A program made the translations under genes and the position numbers. A DNA stretch of 5,121 nt from JBFMFE01 sp040752295 (GTDB lineage Bacteria > UBP15 > UBA6099 > JBFMBQ01), in NCBI GenBank assembly GCA_040752295.1, contig JBFMFE010000195.1:1-5121 (forward strand). The letters run 5' to 3'. Every line of letters begins with the position of its first letter. The first letter of the stretch is position 1. Positions 1 through 5,121 of the stretch are shown here, piece by piece. A model generated the notes under the pieces. That model was not told where the DNA came from. It searched no databases and saw only the letters and a list, made by a program, of their open reading frames with translations.

Positions 1-2
1 GC

Positions 3-101
3 GCTTGGATCGAAAACAATCATGAACTTGAGAAAATCATAGCTCTCATGCGGAATCTTTCACGACATGTTGCGCGCTGTGAGAAAATTGTGCGAAAATG
101 A
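3..101 (+). CDS. possible C-terminal tail of a gene entering from the left edge
   Basis: One + frame is open from the window edge to a TGA at 99-101 and gives 32 residues, beginning AWIENNHELEKI and ending CEKIVRK. The peptide is polar and helix-like, which suits the end of a protein. No domain can be recognised. The other two + frames stop early (by about base 42). The DNA here is much more AT-rich than the genes to the right, so a 32-codon open stretch could arise by chance. If real, it is the tail of a gene unlike its neighbours in composition and directly abuts the repeat region. Confidence is low. Confidence 0.22.
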   Translation, partial: AWIENNHELEKIIALMRNLSRHVARCEKIVRK

Positions 102-153
102 TGTCCGAGAAGTGCGGAAAGTAGGATAAAGGAAAACAAGGTGATCTTTTTCA

Positions 154-176
154 GACAGGCAAGATGCCTGTCCCAC
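154..176 (-). repeat. REP-like hairpin, copy 1 (minus orientation)
   Basis: GACAGGC (154-160), loop AAGAT, GCCTGTC (166-172) forms a perfect 7-bp stem with a 5-nt loop, followed by CCAC. Read on the minus strand it is GTGGGACAGGC-ATCTT-GCCTGTC, identical in stem and head to the copy at 484-506 but with a different loop. A conserved stem with a variable loop is typical of dispersed REP palindromes. No T run follows directly, so it is not a standard intrinsic terminator. Confidence 0.7.
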
Positions 177-187
177 TTAAAAAAGGA

Positions 188-213
188 GGTTCTTCAGGAA
201 ATACTGTGGGTAA
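188..213. repeat. left arm of 26-bp imperfect inverted repeat
   Basis: The reverse complement of this arm begins TTACCCACA and contains TTCCTGAAG. It matches 365-390 at 21 of 26 positions without gaps by hand alignment. The arms are separated by 151 bp. The AGGAGG at 184-189 that overlaps the arm's edge resembles a ribosome binding site, but no sensible start codon or frame follows it. Confidence 0.6.
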
Positions 214-364
214 AAACGGAAGGGGAAACGAGTTTGTCGCATTATGGAACAATGGATAGGGAGGAAAACCTTTGTAAATAAAGCGTTTTTTAACGCATTG
301 TCTCATTGCCTTTCAAATTGTTTCTTGATGGTCTGCTTCCTTTTTCATCTGTCTGATCAAGGGG

Positions 365-390
365 TTACCCACACAAATTCCTGAAGCGCC
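365..390. repeat. right arm of 26-bp imperfect inverted repeat
   Basis: Partner of 188-213. It begins TTACCCACA and ends TTCCTGAAGCGCC. It is immediately followed by the first copy of the exact 27-bp direct repeat, so the right side of the element is a chain of repeat modules. Confidence 0.6.
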
Positions 391-391
391 T

Positions 392-490
392 AAAAGGATT
401 CTCCTGTAATTGTGGGACGATTTCACCGACGCCGGAACGCTCATCGGTTTGCCGTTCCACTTAAAAAGGATTCTCCTGTAATTGTGGGAC
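392..490 (+). repeat. exact 27-bp direct repeat pair, 72-bp period
   Basis: Two identical 27-bp copies lie at 392-418 and 464-490. Each starts AAAAGGATTCTCC and ends TTGTGGGAC. They are separated by 45 bp, most of which is palindromic. The end of the second copy (GTGGGAC) is also the head of the REP-like hairpin at 484-506. The first copy's GTGGGAC instead heads a different, longer hairpin. The arrangement suggests a repeated module whose 3' hairpin cargo varies. Confidence 0.85.
412..460. repeat. long imperfect hairpin between the direct repeats
   Basis: GTGGGAC (412-418) can pair with GTTCCAC (454-460), 6 of 7 positions as Watson-Crick pairs with one A opposite C. ACCGA (425-429) pairs with TCGGT (444-448) inside it. 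The loop is GC-rich (CGCCGGAACGCTCA). The segment is more GC-rich than the flanking AT-rich DNA, like an inserted palindromic unit. It shares the GTGGGAC head with the 484-506 hairpin but has a different stem and loop. Confidence 0.5.
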
Positions 491-506
491 AGGCTTCCAG
501 CCTGTC
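484..506 (+). repeat. REP-like hairpin, copy 2 (plus orientation)
   Basis: GTGGGACAGGC, loop TTCCA (495-499), GCCTGTC (500-506) forms a perfect 7-bp GACAGGC/GCCTGTC stem with a 5-nt loop. It is the inverted counterpart of 154-176: the stems are identical and the loops differ (TTCCA against ATCTT). It marks the right edge of the composite repeat. Confidence 0.7.
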
Positions 507-538
507 AACCGGCAATTTGAGAGAGAGGAGATTTTCCA

Positions 539-682
539 TTACTTATCAAACCTCAATAAAATGAACTGCTCCGCCCCGCCGGACGTGTCATCAAATACGG
601 ATGCCGAACGTGGAAGCTTCACGAGGCATTCATCCCCGCCCGTCTTCACTTTCCCGGCGAAACCCATGCTGGGATTGAGCAT
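539..682 (-). pseudogene. short minus-strand frame, possible gene remnant
   Basis: A frame starting MLNPSMGFAGKVK and ending SGGAEQFILLRFDK gives 47 residues to a TAA at 539-541. The frame stays open upstream to a TAG at 716-718, with a possible GTG start at 698-700. Composition switches near base 560 from AT-rich repeat DNA to the GC-rich style of the genes, and the peptide has an ordinary amino-acid mix, which suggests past or present coding. No family is recognised and no convincing ribosome binding site precedes either start. The opposite strand is also open here (ATG at 561 to TAA at 717-719, 52 residues, low complexity end PGGGG), but reads less like protein. It could instead be a GC-rich non-coding repeat. 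Confidence 0.25.
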
Positions 683-735
683 CACCGCCGTCGTGGACAC
701 GCCTGGCGGCGGAGGCTAAAATTCACGCGTACCGG

Positions 736-2268
736 ATGAGGCGGGATCGCAGACTTCGGCTCACAAAGCGCGTTTTTCTGACGCTGTTTATTCTTTCGCT
801 CGCACTCGCGCCGCGCGTTCACATGCTTTTCACCGTGGACAGGTACACGGACGCGGACGAGTCCATAGTGGGGCTGATGGCGATGCACGTCGCCCGGGGC
901 GAGCCGCCGCCGGTTTTCTTCTATGGACAGCACTACGGCGGCGGGCACGTCATCGAGGCGCTCGCCGCCGCGCCGCTCTTCAGGTGGTTCGGCGCGAGCG
1001 CGGCGTTCGTCCAGGCGGTCCCGGCGCTGTTTTCCGCCGGCGTCGTCCTGATAGTGTTCTTTCTCGTTTCGAGAACGTCCGGCGGCGGCGCGGGCTTTCT
1101 CTGCGCGCTCGCCGTCTGTTTCTCGACCCCCTTCCTCAAGTCCTCGCTCAAAGCCGACGGGTACGTCGAAACGGTTTTTCTCGGTATCGCGGCGCTCTAT
1201 TTCCACCACAGGATGCGCGCTGCCGGCGGCGGGAGGGAGGGGGGCGCGTGGGCGTGCCTGCTGGGTCTCGCGCTCGGTCTCGCCTGGTGGAGCTACGATT
1301 TCGGACTCGCGTACCTCGCCGCGCTCGCCCTCGCGTCCGCGCTCGAGAGAAACTTCCCCTCGTTCAGGCGGGTTCTCATCATCGCGCTTTTCTTCATCGC
1401 CGGCGCCTCGCCGCTGATCTACGACAACCTCACCTCGGACTTCGCGAACGTAAGGCACCTTCTCAACGGCATGGAGTACGGCGCGCCGTTCGCCGCGCAT
1501 TTCTACGGTTCGCTGAAGGCGTTCGCCGGGCACGACTTCGCCGCGTTTCTCACGCGCGACAGCGTCCACAACTTCGCCGGAGAGGTCCCCCCCGCGGCGC
1601 GCGTCTACGCCTTTCTCGCCCTCGCGGGATTCGCCGTCTCATTCGCCGGGCGGCGCTCGCTCGCCCTCCCGCTGTCTTTCCACGTCACTCCCGTCGTTTT
1701 CGCGATCCTGTACCTGTCCTCGCCCTTCAGCGGCGTTTCGCCGCGGTACCTTCTCCCCCTCGAGCCTTTTCTTTCCGCCGGCGCGGCTGCCGCGGCGGCG
1801 CTGCTTCTGAGCAGCCGCCGCGCGTTCGCGAAACTCCTCGGCACGGCGGCTCTGGCTGCTCTTGCGGCGGTTTTAGCGTCCGGCGCCGCGTCCGTCTTCA
1901 ACGACGATTCCATCACGGAAGGGAACGTGAAAACCGATCCGCGCTCGCTCATCCGGGCGATTGATTTTCTCGATTCGCGGAACCTGAACTGCGTGTACAC
2001 GACGTATTTCATAAAGTGGCGGCTGATATTCGAGAGCCGGGAACGCATCACCGCCCTCGACGTGCTCTCGGAACAGAAACCGGAATCGTACCTGAGATAC
2101 GAGACCGCCGGCTGTGATCCCGGCGCCTCTTTCGCGTTCGTCTTCCACAGGGAAAGCCCGTACACGGTGAGCGTTCTGTCCGGGTTGAGGGGAGAAGGAG
2201 CGAATTACCTGATACACTACACAACAGACCACATGATCATATACCCCGCCCGCGCCGTCAGTCGTTGA
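736..2268 (+). CDS. GT-C fold membrane glycosyltransferase-like protein
   Basis: This 510-residue polytopic membrane protein resembles the GT39/GT83 (PMT/ArnT-like) glycosyltransferases, which use polyprenyl-phosphate sugars as donors on the outer face of the inner membrane. After a basic N-terminus and a first membrane segment (about 12-29), the first extracytoplasmic loop carries the acidic motif DADE (39-42) and then FFYGQHYGG (61-69), an arrangement familiar in this family; D41/E42 are the likely catalytic or metal-contacting acids. About 11-12 hydrophobic segments are visible between residues 12 and 387. RYLLPLEPF (337-345) matches a common late-loop motif. A soluble tail of about 120 residues follows. 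The ATG at 736 has no clear Shine-Dalgarno sequence but is the only start that keeps the first membrane helix. Acceptor and sugar cannot be inferred. fmt begins 33 bp downstream, so co-transcription is plausible. Confidence 0.75.
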   Translation: MRRDRRLRLTKRVFLTLFILSLALAPRVHMLFTVDRYTDADESIVGLMAMHVARGEPPPVFFYGQHYGGGHVIEALAAAPLFRWFGASAAFVQAVPALFSAGVVLIVFFLVSRTSGGGAGFLCALAVCFSTPFLKSSLKADGYVETVFLGIAALYFHHRMRAAGGGREGGAWACLLGLALGLAWWSYDFGLAYLAALALASALERNFPSFRRVLIIALFFIAGASPLIYDNLTSDFANVRHLLNGMEYGAPFAAHFYGSLKAFAGHDFAAFLTRDSVHNFAGEVPPAARVYAFLALAGFAVSFAGRRSLALPLSFHVTPVVFAILYLSSPFSGVSPRYLLPLEPFLSAGAAAAAALLLSSRRAFAKLLGTAALAALAAVLASGAASVFNDDSITEGNVKTDPRSLIRAIDFLDSRNLNCVYTTYFIKWRLIFESRERITALDVLSEQKPESYLRYETAGCDPGASFAFVFHRESPYTVSVLSGLRGEGANYLIHYTTDHMIIYPARAVSR

Positions 2269-2301
2269 GGGGGCTTTCCGGCGGGGGGGGAACGAGGCGT
2301 T

Positions 2302-3267
2302 ATGAGAATCGTATTCATGGGCACACCGGAGTTTGCCCGGCGAAGCCTCGAGGCGCTCATCGGCGCGGGGTTCGAGGTCGCGCTCGTCGTCACGCAGCCG
2401 GACCGCCCCGCCGGTCGAGGGCGGGCGCCGTCCGCGCCGCCGGTCGGGAAATACGCACGCGAAAAAGGACTTGCGGTCATACAGCCCGAAAAGCCGGCTC
2501 TCGCGCTCGAAGACCTCGCCGCGGCAGAGCCGGACTGCATCGTCGTGGTCGCATACGGGCACATTCTGCCCGGGCGCGTTCTCGAAATCCCGCGCCTCGG
2601 GTGCGTCAACCTCCACGCGTCGCTTCTCCCCGCCTACCGCGGCGCCGCGCCCATACAATGGGCGATCATACGCGGCGAGACCGTCACCGGCGTGACCACC
2701 ATACTCATGGACGAGGGAATGGACACCGGACCCGTTCTCATGAGGCGCGAGGCGCACATCAGCCCGGAGGACACCGCGGGGACGCTGGGCGACAGGCTCG
2801 CCGCCGCGGGCGCGTCGCTCCTCGCGGACACGGCGGCGGGACTGCGCGACGGCGTCATAACGCCCGAACCCCAGGACCACTCGAAGGCGACGTACTGCGC
2901 TCCCCTCAGAAAGGAGGACGGGCATATAGACTGGCGGCGGAGCGCCGCGGAGATCGCGAACCTCGCGCGCGGGTGCGACCCCTGGCCGTCGGCGTTCACG
3001 TTCCACCGGGGAAAAATGCTCAAAATCTGGAAGGCCGAGCCGCGCGGGGACACGCGCGAAGGCGTCCCGCCCGGCGCCGTCGTCGAGGCTGGTCCGGGAG
3101 GCGTCCTTGTCGCCGCGGGCGCCGGAACCGTTCTGATCCGCGAGGTTCAGCTCGAAGGCAGAAGGCGCATGACCGTGGAACCGTTCCTGAGGGGATACAG
3201 GCTCACCGCGGGGGAACGGCTCACCGCATCGAAAAACAGCGGACGGAATTACCGGCGGGAGCGATAA
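2302..3267 (+). CDS. fmt: methionyl-tRNA formyltransferase
   Basis: It transfers a formyl group from 10-formyltetrahydrofolate to Met-tRNA(fMet) in the cytoplasm, producing the bacterial initiator tRNA. The 321-residue length is typical. The N-terminal formyltransferase domain (about 1-200) starts MRIVFMGTPEFA and includes TQPDRPAGRGR (31-41). The catalytic signature is N103-x-H105 followed by SLLP (107-110), then YRGAAPIQWA and D141 in MDTGP, corresponding to the Asn/His/Asp triad of the family. The C-terminal tRNA-binding domain shows DPWPSAFTF (226-234) and LEGRRRM with EPFLRGYRL near the end. GAGG at 2294-2297 is a short-spaced ribosome binding site. The usual partner def is not next to it; upstream is the membrane glycosyltransferase. 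It converges with the hydratase gene, 36 bp from stop to stop. Confidence 0.97.
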   Translation: MRIVFMGTPEFARRSLEALIGAGFEVALVVTQPDRPAGRGRAPSAPPVGKYAREKGLAVIQPEKPALALEDLAAAEPDCIVVVAYGHILPGRVLEIPRLGCVNLHASLLPAYRGAAPIQWAIIRGETVTGVTTILMDEGMDTGPVLMRREAHISPEDTAGTLGDRLAAAGASLLADTAAGLRDGVITPEPQDHSKATYCAPLRKEDGHIDWRRSAAEIANLARGCDPWPSAFTFHRGKMLKIWKAEPRGDTREGVPPGAVVEAGPGGVLVAAGAGTVLIREVQLEGRRRMTVEPFLRGYRLTAGERLTASKNSGRNYRRER

Positions 3268-3303
3268 ATACCAGACGTGCGTAAAATGGATTCCCGCGCC
3301 GGC

Positions 3304-4164
3304 TCAGGCGTTCAGGTTCACCGCCGCGTTCGTGATCACGTCCAGCCCCCGCTCGGCGGTTTTCGCCTTCAGGATGACCGTGTCGCCGCCTTCGTTCCAC
3401 ATCTCCGTGACGATGGTCTCGCCGGGGAAGACGTGGCTTGAGAAGCGCACCCGTATGCTTTTGAATTTCGCGGGATCGTTTCCGCAGAATTCGGCGAGGA
3501 CGGCGCGCCCGACGTGCCCGAACGTGCAAAGCCCGTGGAGTATGGGTTTGTCGAAACCGCCCATTGCGGCGAATCCCGGGTCGGCGTGAAGCGGGTTGAG
3601 GTCGCCGGAGAGCCGGTACAGGAGCGCCTGCTGTGGCAGCGTCTTCATTTCGACCACCTTGTCCGGGGGGCGCTCCGGCGGGATGTTTCCCGGTTTGGGA
3701 CCGCTCTCGCCGCCGAACCCGCCCTCGCCACGCAGAAAGAGCGAGAACGTGTTGAAGAACACCTCCTCGCCCTTCTCGTTCGTGGTGACGGCGTCGAGCA
3801 GAACAAGCGCGCCTTTCCCCTTGTCGTATATCGCCGCGATCTTCGGCTTGCTGGTGAGGGTCCCTTTCACGGGAATCGGGTGTTTCCTGATTTCGAGGTA
3901 CTGCTCGCCGTGAAGGAGCATCATGGGATTGAACTTCAGACCGGGGACACCCATGACGCTCATGAGCGACTTGAACGGCGGCACGACCCCGTATGTCGGC
4001 AGCGCCTTGAGTCCGTTTTCGTAGGTGAACATGAGCGTCTCTTTTTCCGTCGGAGGGACGCCGGCGCCCACGCCGAGCGCGTAGAGCACGACGTCCTTCT
4101 CGCTGTAGCTGAACTCGAGCGGCTTGATCTCCGCGGACAACGCCTTCTGCACGTCTATCGGCAT
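3304..4164 (-). CDS. MaoC-family (R)-enoyl-CoA hydratase (hydratase-2 type)
   Basis: This 286-residue double-hotdog protein resembles the hydratase-2 domain of peroxisomal multifunctional enzyme 2 and its bacterial homologues, which hydrate trans-2-enoyl-CoA to (3R)-hydroxyacyl-CoA. The N-terminal half (about 1-150, with LYALGVGAG at 28-36) is the degenerate hotdog that accommodates the acyl chain. The C-terminal half has the catalytic motif YRLSGDLNPLHADP (183-196), with D188 and H193 as the expected catalytic pair and N190 between them, followed by HGLCTFG (210-216). The frame is open 50 codons further upstream, but the ATG at 4162-4164 is chosen because AGGGGGAG lies 5 nt before it and homology-like sequence begins there. 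It diverges from the MmgE/PrpD gene. The substrate (fatty, branched or sterol side-chain acyl-CoA) is not determinable from the sequence. Confidence 0.92.
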   Translation of the reverse strand: MPIDVQKALSAEIKPLEFSYSEKDVVLYALGVGAGVPPTEKETLMFTYENGLKALPTYGVVPPFKSLMSVMGVPGLKFNPMMLLHGEQYLEIRKHPIPVKGTLTSKPKIAAIYDKGKGALVLLDAVTTNEKGEEVFFNTFSLFLRGEGGFGGESGPKPGNIPPERPPDKVVEMKTLPQQALLYRLSGDLNPLHADPGFAAMGGFDKPILHGLCTFGHVGRAVLAEFCGNDPAKFKSIRVRFSSHVFPGETIVTEMWNEGGDTVILKAKTAERGLDVITNAAVNLNA

Positions 4165-4169
4165 CGTTT

Positions 4170-4177
4170 CTCCCCCT
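4170..4177 (-). promoter_or_regulatory. ribosome binding site fixing the hydratase start
   Basis: On the minus strand AGGGGGAG ends 5 nt before the ATG at 4164. It is the only purine-rich site near a start codon in this frame, and so argues against the longer open frame starting at 4314. Confidence 0.7.
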
Positions 4178-4180
4178 TTC

Positions 4181-4197
4181 ATTATCCACCGGATAAT
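4181..4197. promoter_or_regulatory. perfect 7-bp inverted repeat upstream of hydratase gene
   Basis: ATTATCC-ACC-GGATAAT is a perfect palindrome with a 3-bp spacer, placed just before the hydratase ribosome binding site. It could be an operator half-site pair for a dimeric regulator, or a small hairpin in the mRNA leader. The minus strand carries -10-like GATTAT and GATAAT inside it, but no good -35 box was found at the right distance, so the hydratase promoter remains unlocated. Confidence 0.4.
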
Positions 4198-4287
4198 CGT
4201 CCGGTTTCTTTTTCCGTGGAACTTTACCACAGAACCCTCCCCGTTGAAAAGCGGCGCGCGGAAGGCGCGGAAAAACTTCTTTAATCT

Positions 4288-4317
4288 TTGATCCCGATGT
4301 GGTACCATATCCATAAT
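4288..4317 (+). promoter_or_regulatory. putative sigma70-type promoter for the PrpD-like gene
   Basis: TTGATC (4288-4293, 4 of 6 to the -35 consensus) is followed after 18 bp by CATAAT (4312-4317, 5 of 6 to the -10 consensus). Transcription would start near 4324, giving a leader of about 25 nt before the ATG at 4350. The ribosome binding site in that leader is weak. The site sits in the 185-bp spacer between the divergent genes. Confidence 0.45.
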
Positions 4318-4349
4318 CCATAGAGCCGGTTTGAGAGACGGCGGACGAA

Positions 4350-5121
4350 ATGGCCAAGAGAAGGTACACGCGAGAGATCGCCGACTGGGTCTGCGGCGTG
4401 CGGTACGAAGACATCCCGCCCGTCGTGATCGCCGAGGCGAAGAACCAGATGCTGAGCGTGCTCGGTGCGGTGCACGCCGGTGCGCTGTCGGAGGCTGCGC
4501 TGAAGGTGGAGCGCAGCCTGCGCAGCTTCTGCGGCGGCGCAGACTGCACGTACCTGCCCGGGGGCGGGCGGGGGGGCGTTCAGAGCGTACTGCTGTCCAA
4601 CCTCGCGCACAGCATCGCCCTCGACTACGACGATTACATGATCGCCGGACACACGGGTCACTCCTCCGTGCTCGTGCCTCTCGCCCTCGCCGAGACGCTC
4701 GAAGCGAGCGGAAGGGAGGCGCTCGTCGCGCAGGTCATAGCGAACGAGGTGGGCGCGCGGATAGGGGCGGCGGTGCTGGTGGGACCGCTCAACGGTCAGA
4801 TGTGGACGTTCATACACGCAGCGGCGGCGGCGTGCGCCGCGGCGCGGCTGATGAAGCTGGACCGCGCGCAGACGCTCTCGGCGCTCGGCATCGCGCTCGC
4901 GCAGCCCGGGTACGGTCTCATGCCCGGATTCATGGGTTCGGAGGCGAAACTGCTCACGGCGGGAAGCGCCGCCGCGGCGGGCGTGCTCGCCGCGCGCTTC
5001 GCCGCCGAGGGCATGAAGGGACACCCAGACATACTCGAATCGTCGAGGGGCTTCGTCGAGGCGTTCTCGCACGTCCCGCTCCTGCCGATACTCTCCGGGC
5101 TGGGATTCACCTGGCTCTCCT
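4350..5121 (+). CDS. MmgE/PrpD-family protein, N-terminal part (truncated by window end)
   Basis: The first 257 residues of a gene running off the right edge; full-length family members are about 450-500 residues. The family includes 2-methylcitrate dehydratase (PrpD) and cis-aconitate decarboxylase, which act on small tricarboxylic acids in the cytoplasm. The all-helical N-terminal domain is clear. LAHSIALDYDDY (85-96) followed by H101 and H104 is the conserved Asp/His region. EVGARIGAAV (133-142) is the next helix. K200 in SEAKLLTAGSAAAAGVLAAR is the conserved lysine region. ILESSRGF (228-235) matches the family's ILEG-GF stretch. At the usual G-x-H-x-T position the protein reads GQMWT (149-153), so the expected histidine appears to be Met151. 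The ATG at 4350 has only a weak GAGAG/GGCGG ribosome binding site. Its divergence from the hydratase suggests a shared catabolic role. The exact substrate is unknown. Confidence 0.9.
   Translation, partial: MAKRRYTREIADWVCGVRYEDIPPVVIAEAKNQMLSVLGAVHAGALSEAALKVERSLRSFCGGADCTYLPGGGRGGVQSVLLSNLAHSIALDYDDYMIAGHTGHSSVLVPLALAETLEASGREALVAQVIANEVGARIGAAVLVGPLNGQMWTFIHAAAAACAAARLMKLDRAQTLSALGIALAQPGYGLMPGFMGSEAKLLTAGSAAAAGVLAARFAAEGMKGHPDILESSRGFVEAFSHVPLLPILSGLGFTWLS

Larger units (their letters stand above)
154..506. repeat. composite inverted-repeat element (REP/MITE-like mosaic)
   Basis: This AT-rich, apparently non-coding stretch is bounded by two hairpins sharing the core GTGGGACAGGC-N5-GCCTGTC, inverted relative to each other. 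Just inside the outer hairpins, 188-213 and 365-390 form an imperfect inverted repeat (21 of 26 positions match by hand), so the arms extend beyond the hairpins. A and T runs plus a GGA (TTAAAAAAGGAGG on the left, TTAAAAAGGATTC on the right) lie between hairpin and inner arm on both sides. The right arm is lengthened by a 72-bp-period duplication. The centre (214-364) has no open frame of note and contains a small hairpin, GCGTT-TTTT-AACGC, at 283-296. The architecture fits a non-autonomous palindromic element or a cluster of REP-type repeats. No transposase is visible in the window. Confidence 0.6.

Noticed and set aside
154..172. Hairpin as an intrinsic terminator
   Set aside because: No T run follows on the + strand, and an inverted copy of the same stem at 488-506 shows it is a repeat unit.
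184..264. Strong AGGAGG ribosome binding site with a GTG at 206
   Set aside because: Spacing to the GTG is about 16 nt and the frame stops after 17 codons; the purines belong to the repeat arm.
154..506. CRISPR array
   Set aside because: Only two direct copies of a 27-bp unit, a palindromic spacer, and other repeats in inverted order; no regular repeat-spacer series.
517..546. TTGAGA as a -35 box for the glycosyltransferase gene
   Set aside because: No acceptable -10 box at 16-18 bp spacing.
685..712. CCGCCG/CGGCGG hairpin before the glycosyltransferase gene
   Set aside because: Short GC-only stem with a 16-nt loop and no T run; expected by chance in GC-rich DNA.
682..3006. Long minus-strand frames opposite the glycosyltransferase and fmt
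   Set aside because: Arg/Glu-rich antisense frames typical of high-GC coding DNA; the + strand products have recognised motifs.
3252..3302. CCGGCGGGA / TCCCGCGCCGG pairing across the fmt and hydratase gene ends as a bidirectional terminator
   Set aside because: A 31-nt loop and a bulged stem with no T tracts; too weak to call.
4165..4314. 50-codon N-terminal extension of the hydratase
   Set aside because: The extension has no ribosome binding site and is not family-like, whereas the ATG at 4164 has a good site 5 nt upstream.

Overview
The window looks like bacterial chromosomal DNA with housekeeping and catabolic genes. All four long genes are GC-rich (roughly 65% by eye) with G/C at most third positions, although they use ATA for Ile and AGG/AGA for Arg fairly freely. 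The phylum cannot be fixed from the sequence. A multi-pass GT-C glycosyltransferase, fmt, an eukaryote-like hydratase-2 (MaoC) and an MmgE/PrpD protein would suit a Gram-negative, often metagenome-derived lineage (for example deltaproteobacterial-grade or PVC-type bacteria); this is inference.

Layout. Bases 1-735 hold no convincing intact gene. Bases 1 to about 560 are clearly more AT-rich than the rest and contain a mosaic of short palindromes and repeats. Two hairpins of the form GTGGGACAGGC-N5-GCCTGTC lie in opposite orientations at 154-176 and 484-506. Inside them are a 26-bp imperfect inverted repeat (188-213 and 365-390) and an exact 27-bp direct repeat (392-418 and 464-490) with another hairpin between its copies. 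This resembles a REP/MITE-type non-autonomous element. Bases 539-715 return to gene-like composition and carry a short minus-strand reading frame that may be a gene remnant.

The + strand then carries a 510-aa membrane glycosyltransferase-like protein (736-2268) and, 33 bp later, fmt, methionyl-tRNA formyltransferase (2302-3267). These two may be co-transcribed. Converging on fmt is a minus-strand MaoC/hydratase-2 family enoyl-CoA hydratase (3304-4164). Divergent from that gene is an MmgE/PrpD-family protein (4350 to beyond the window end).

The 185-bp divergent spacer holds a plausible sigma70-type promoter for the PrpD-like gene and a perfect 7-bp inverted repeat just upstream of the hydratase ribosome binding site. 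The hydratase/PrpD pair suggests an acyl-CoA or organic-acid catabolic locus next to translation and envelope genes. No wholly new system is evident. The most unusual part is the repeat mosaic at 154-506.
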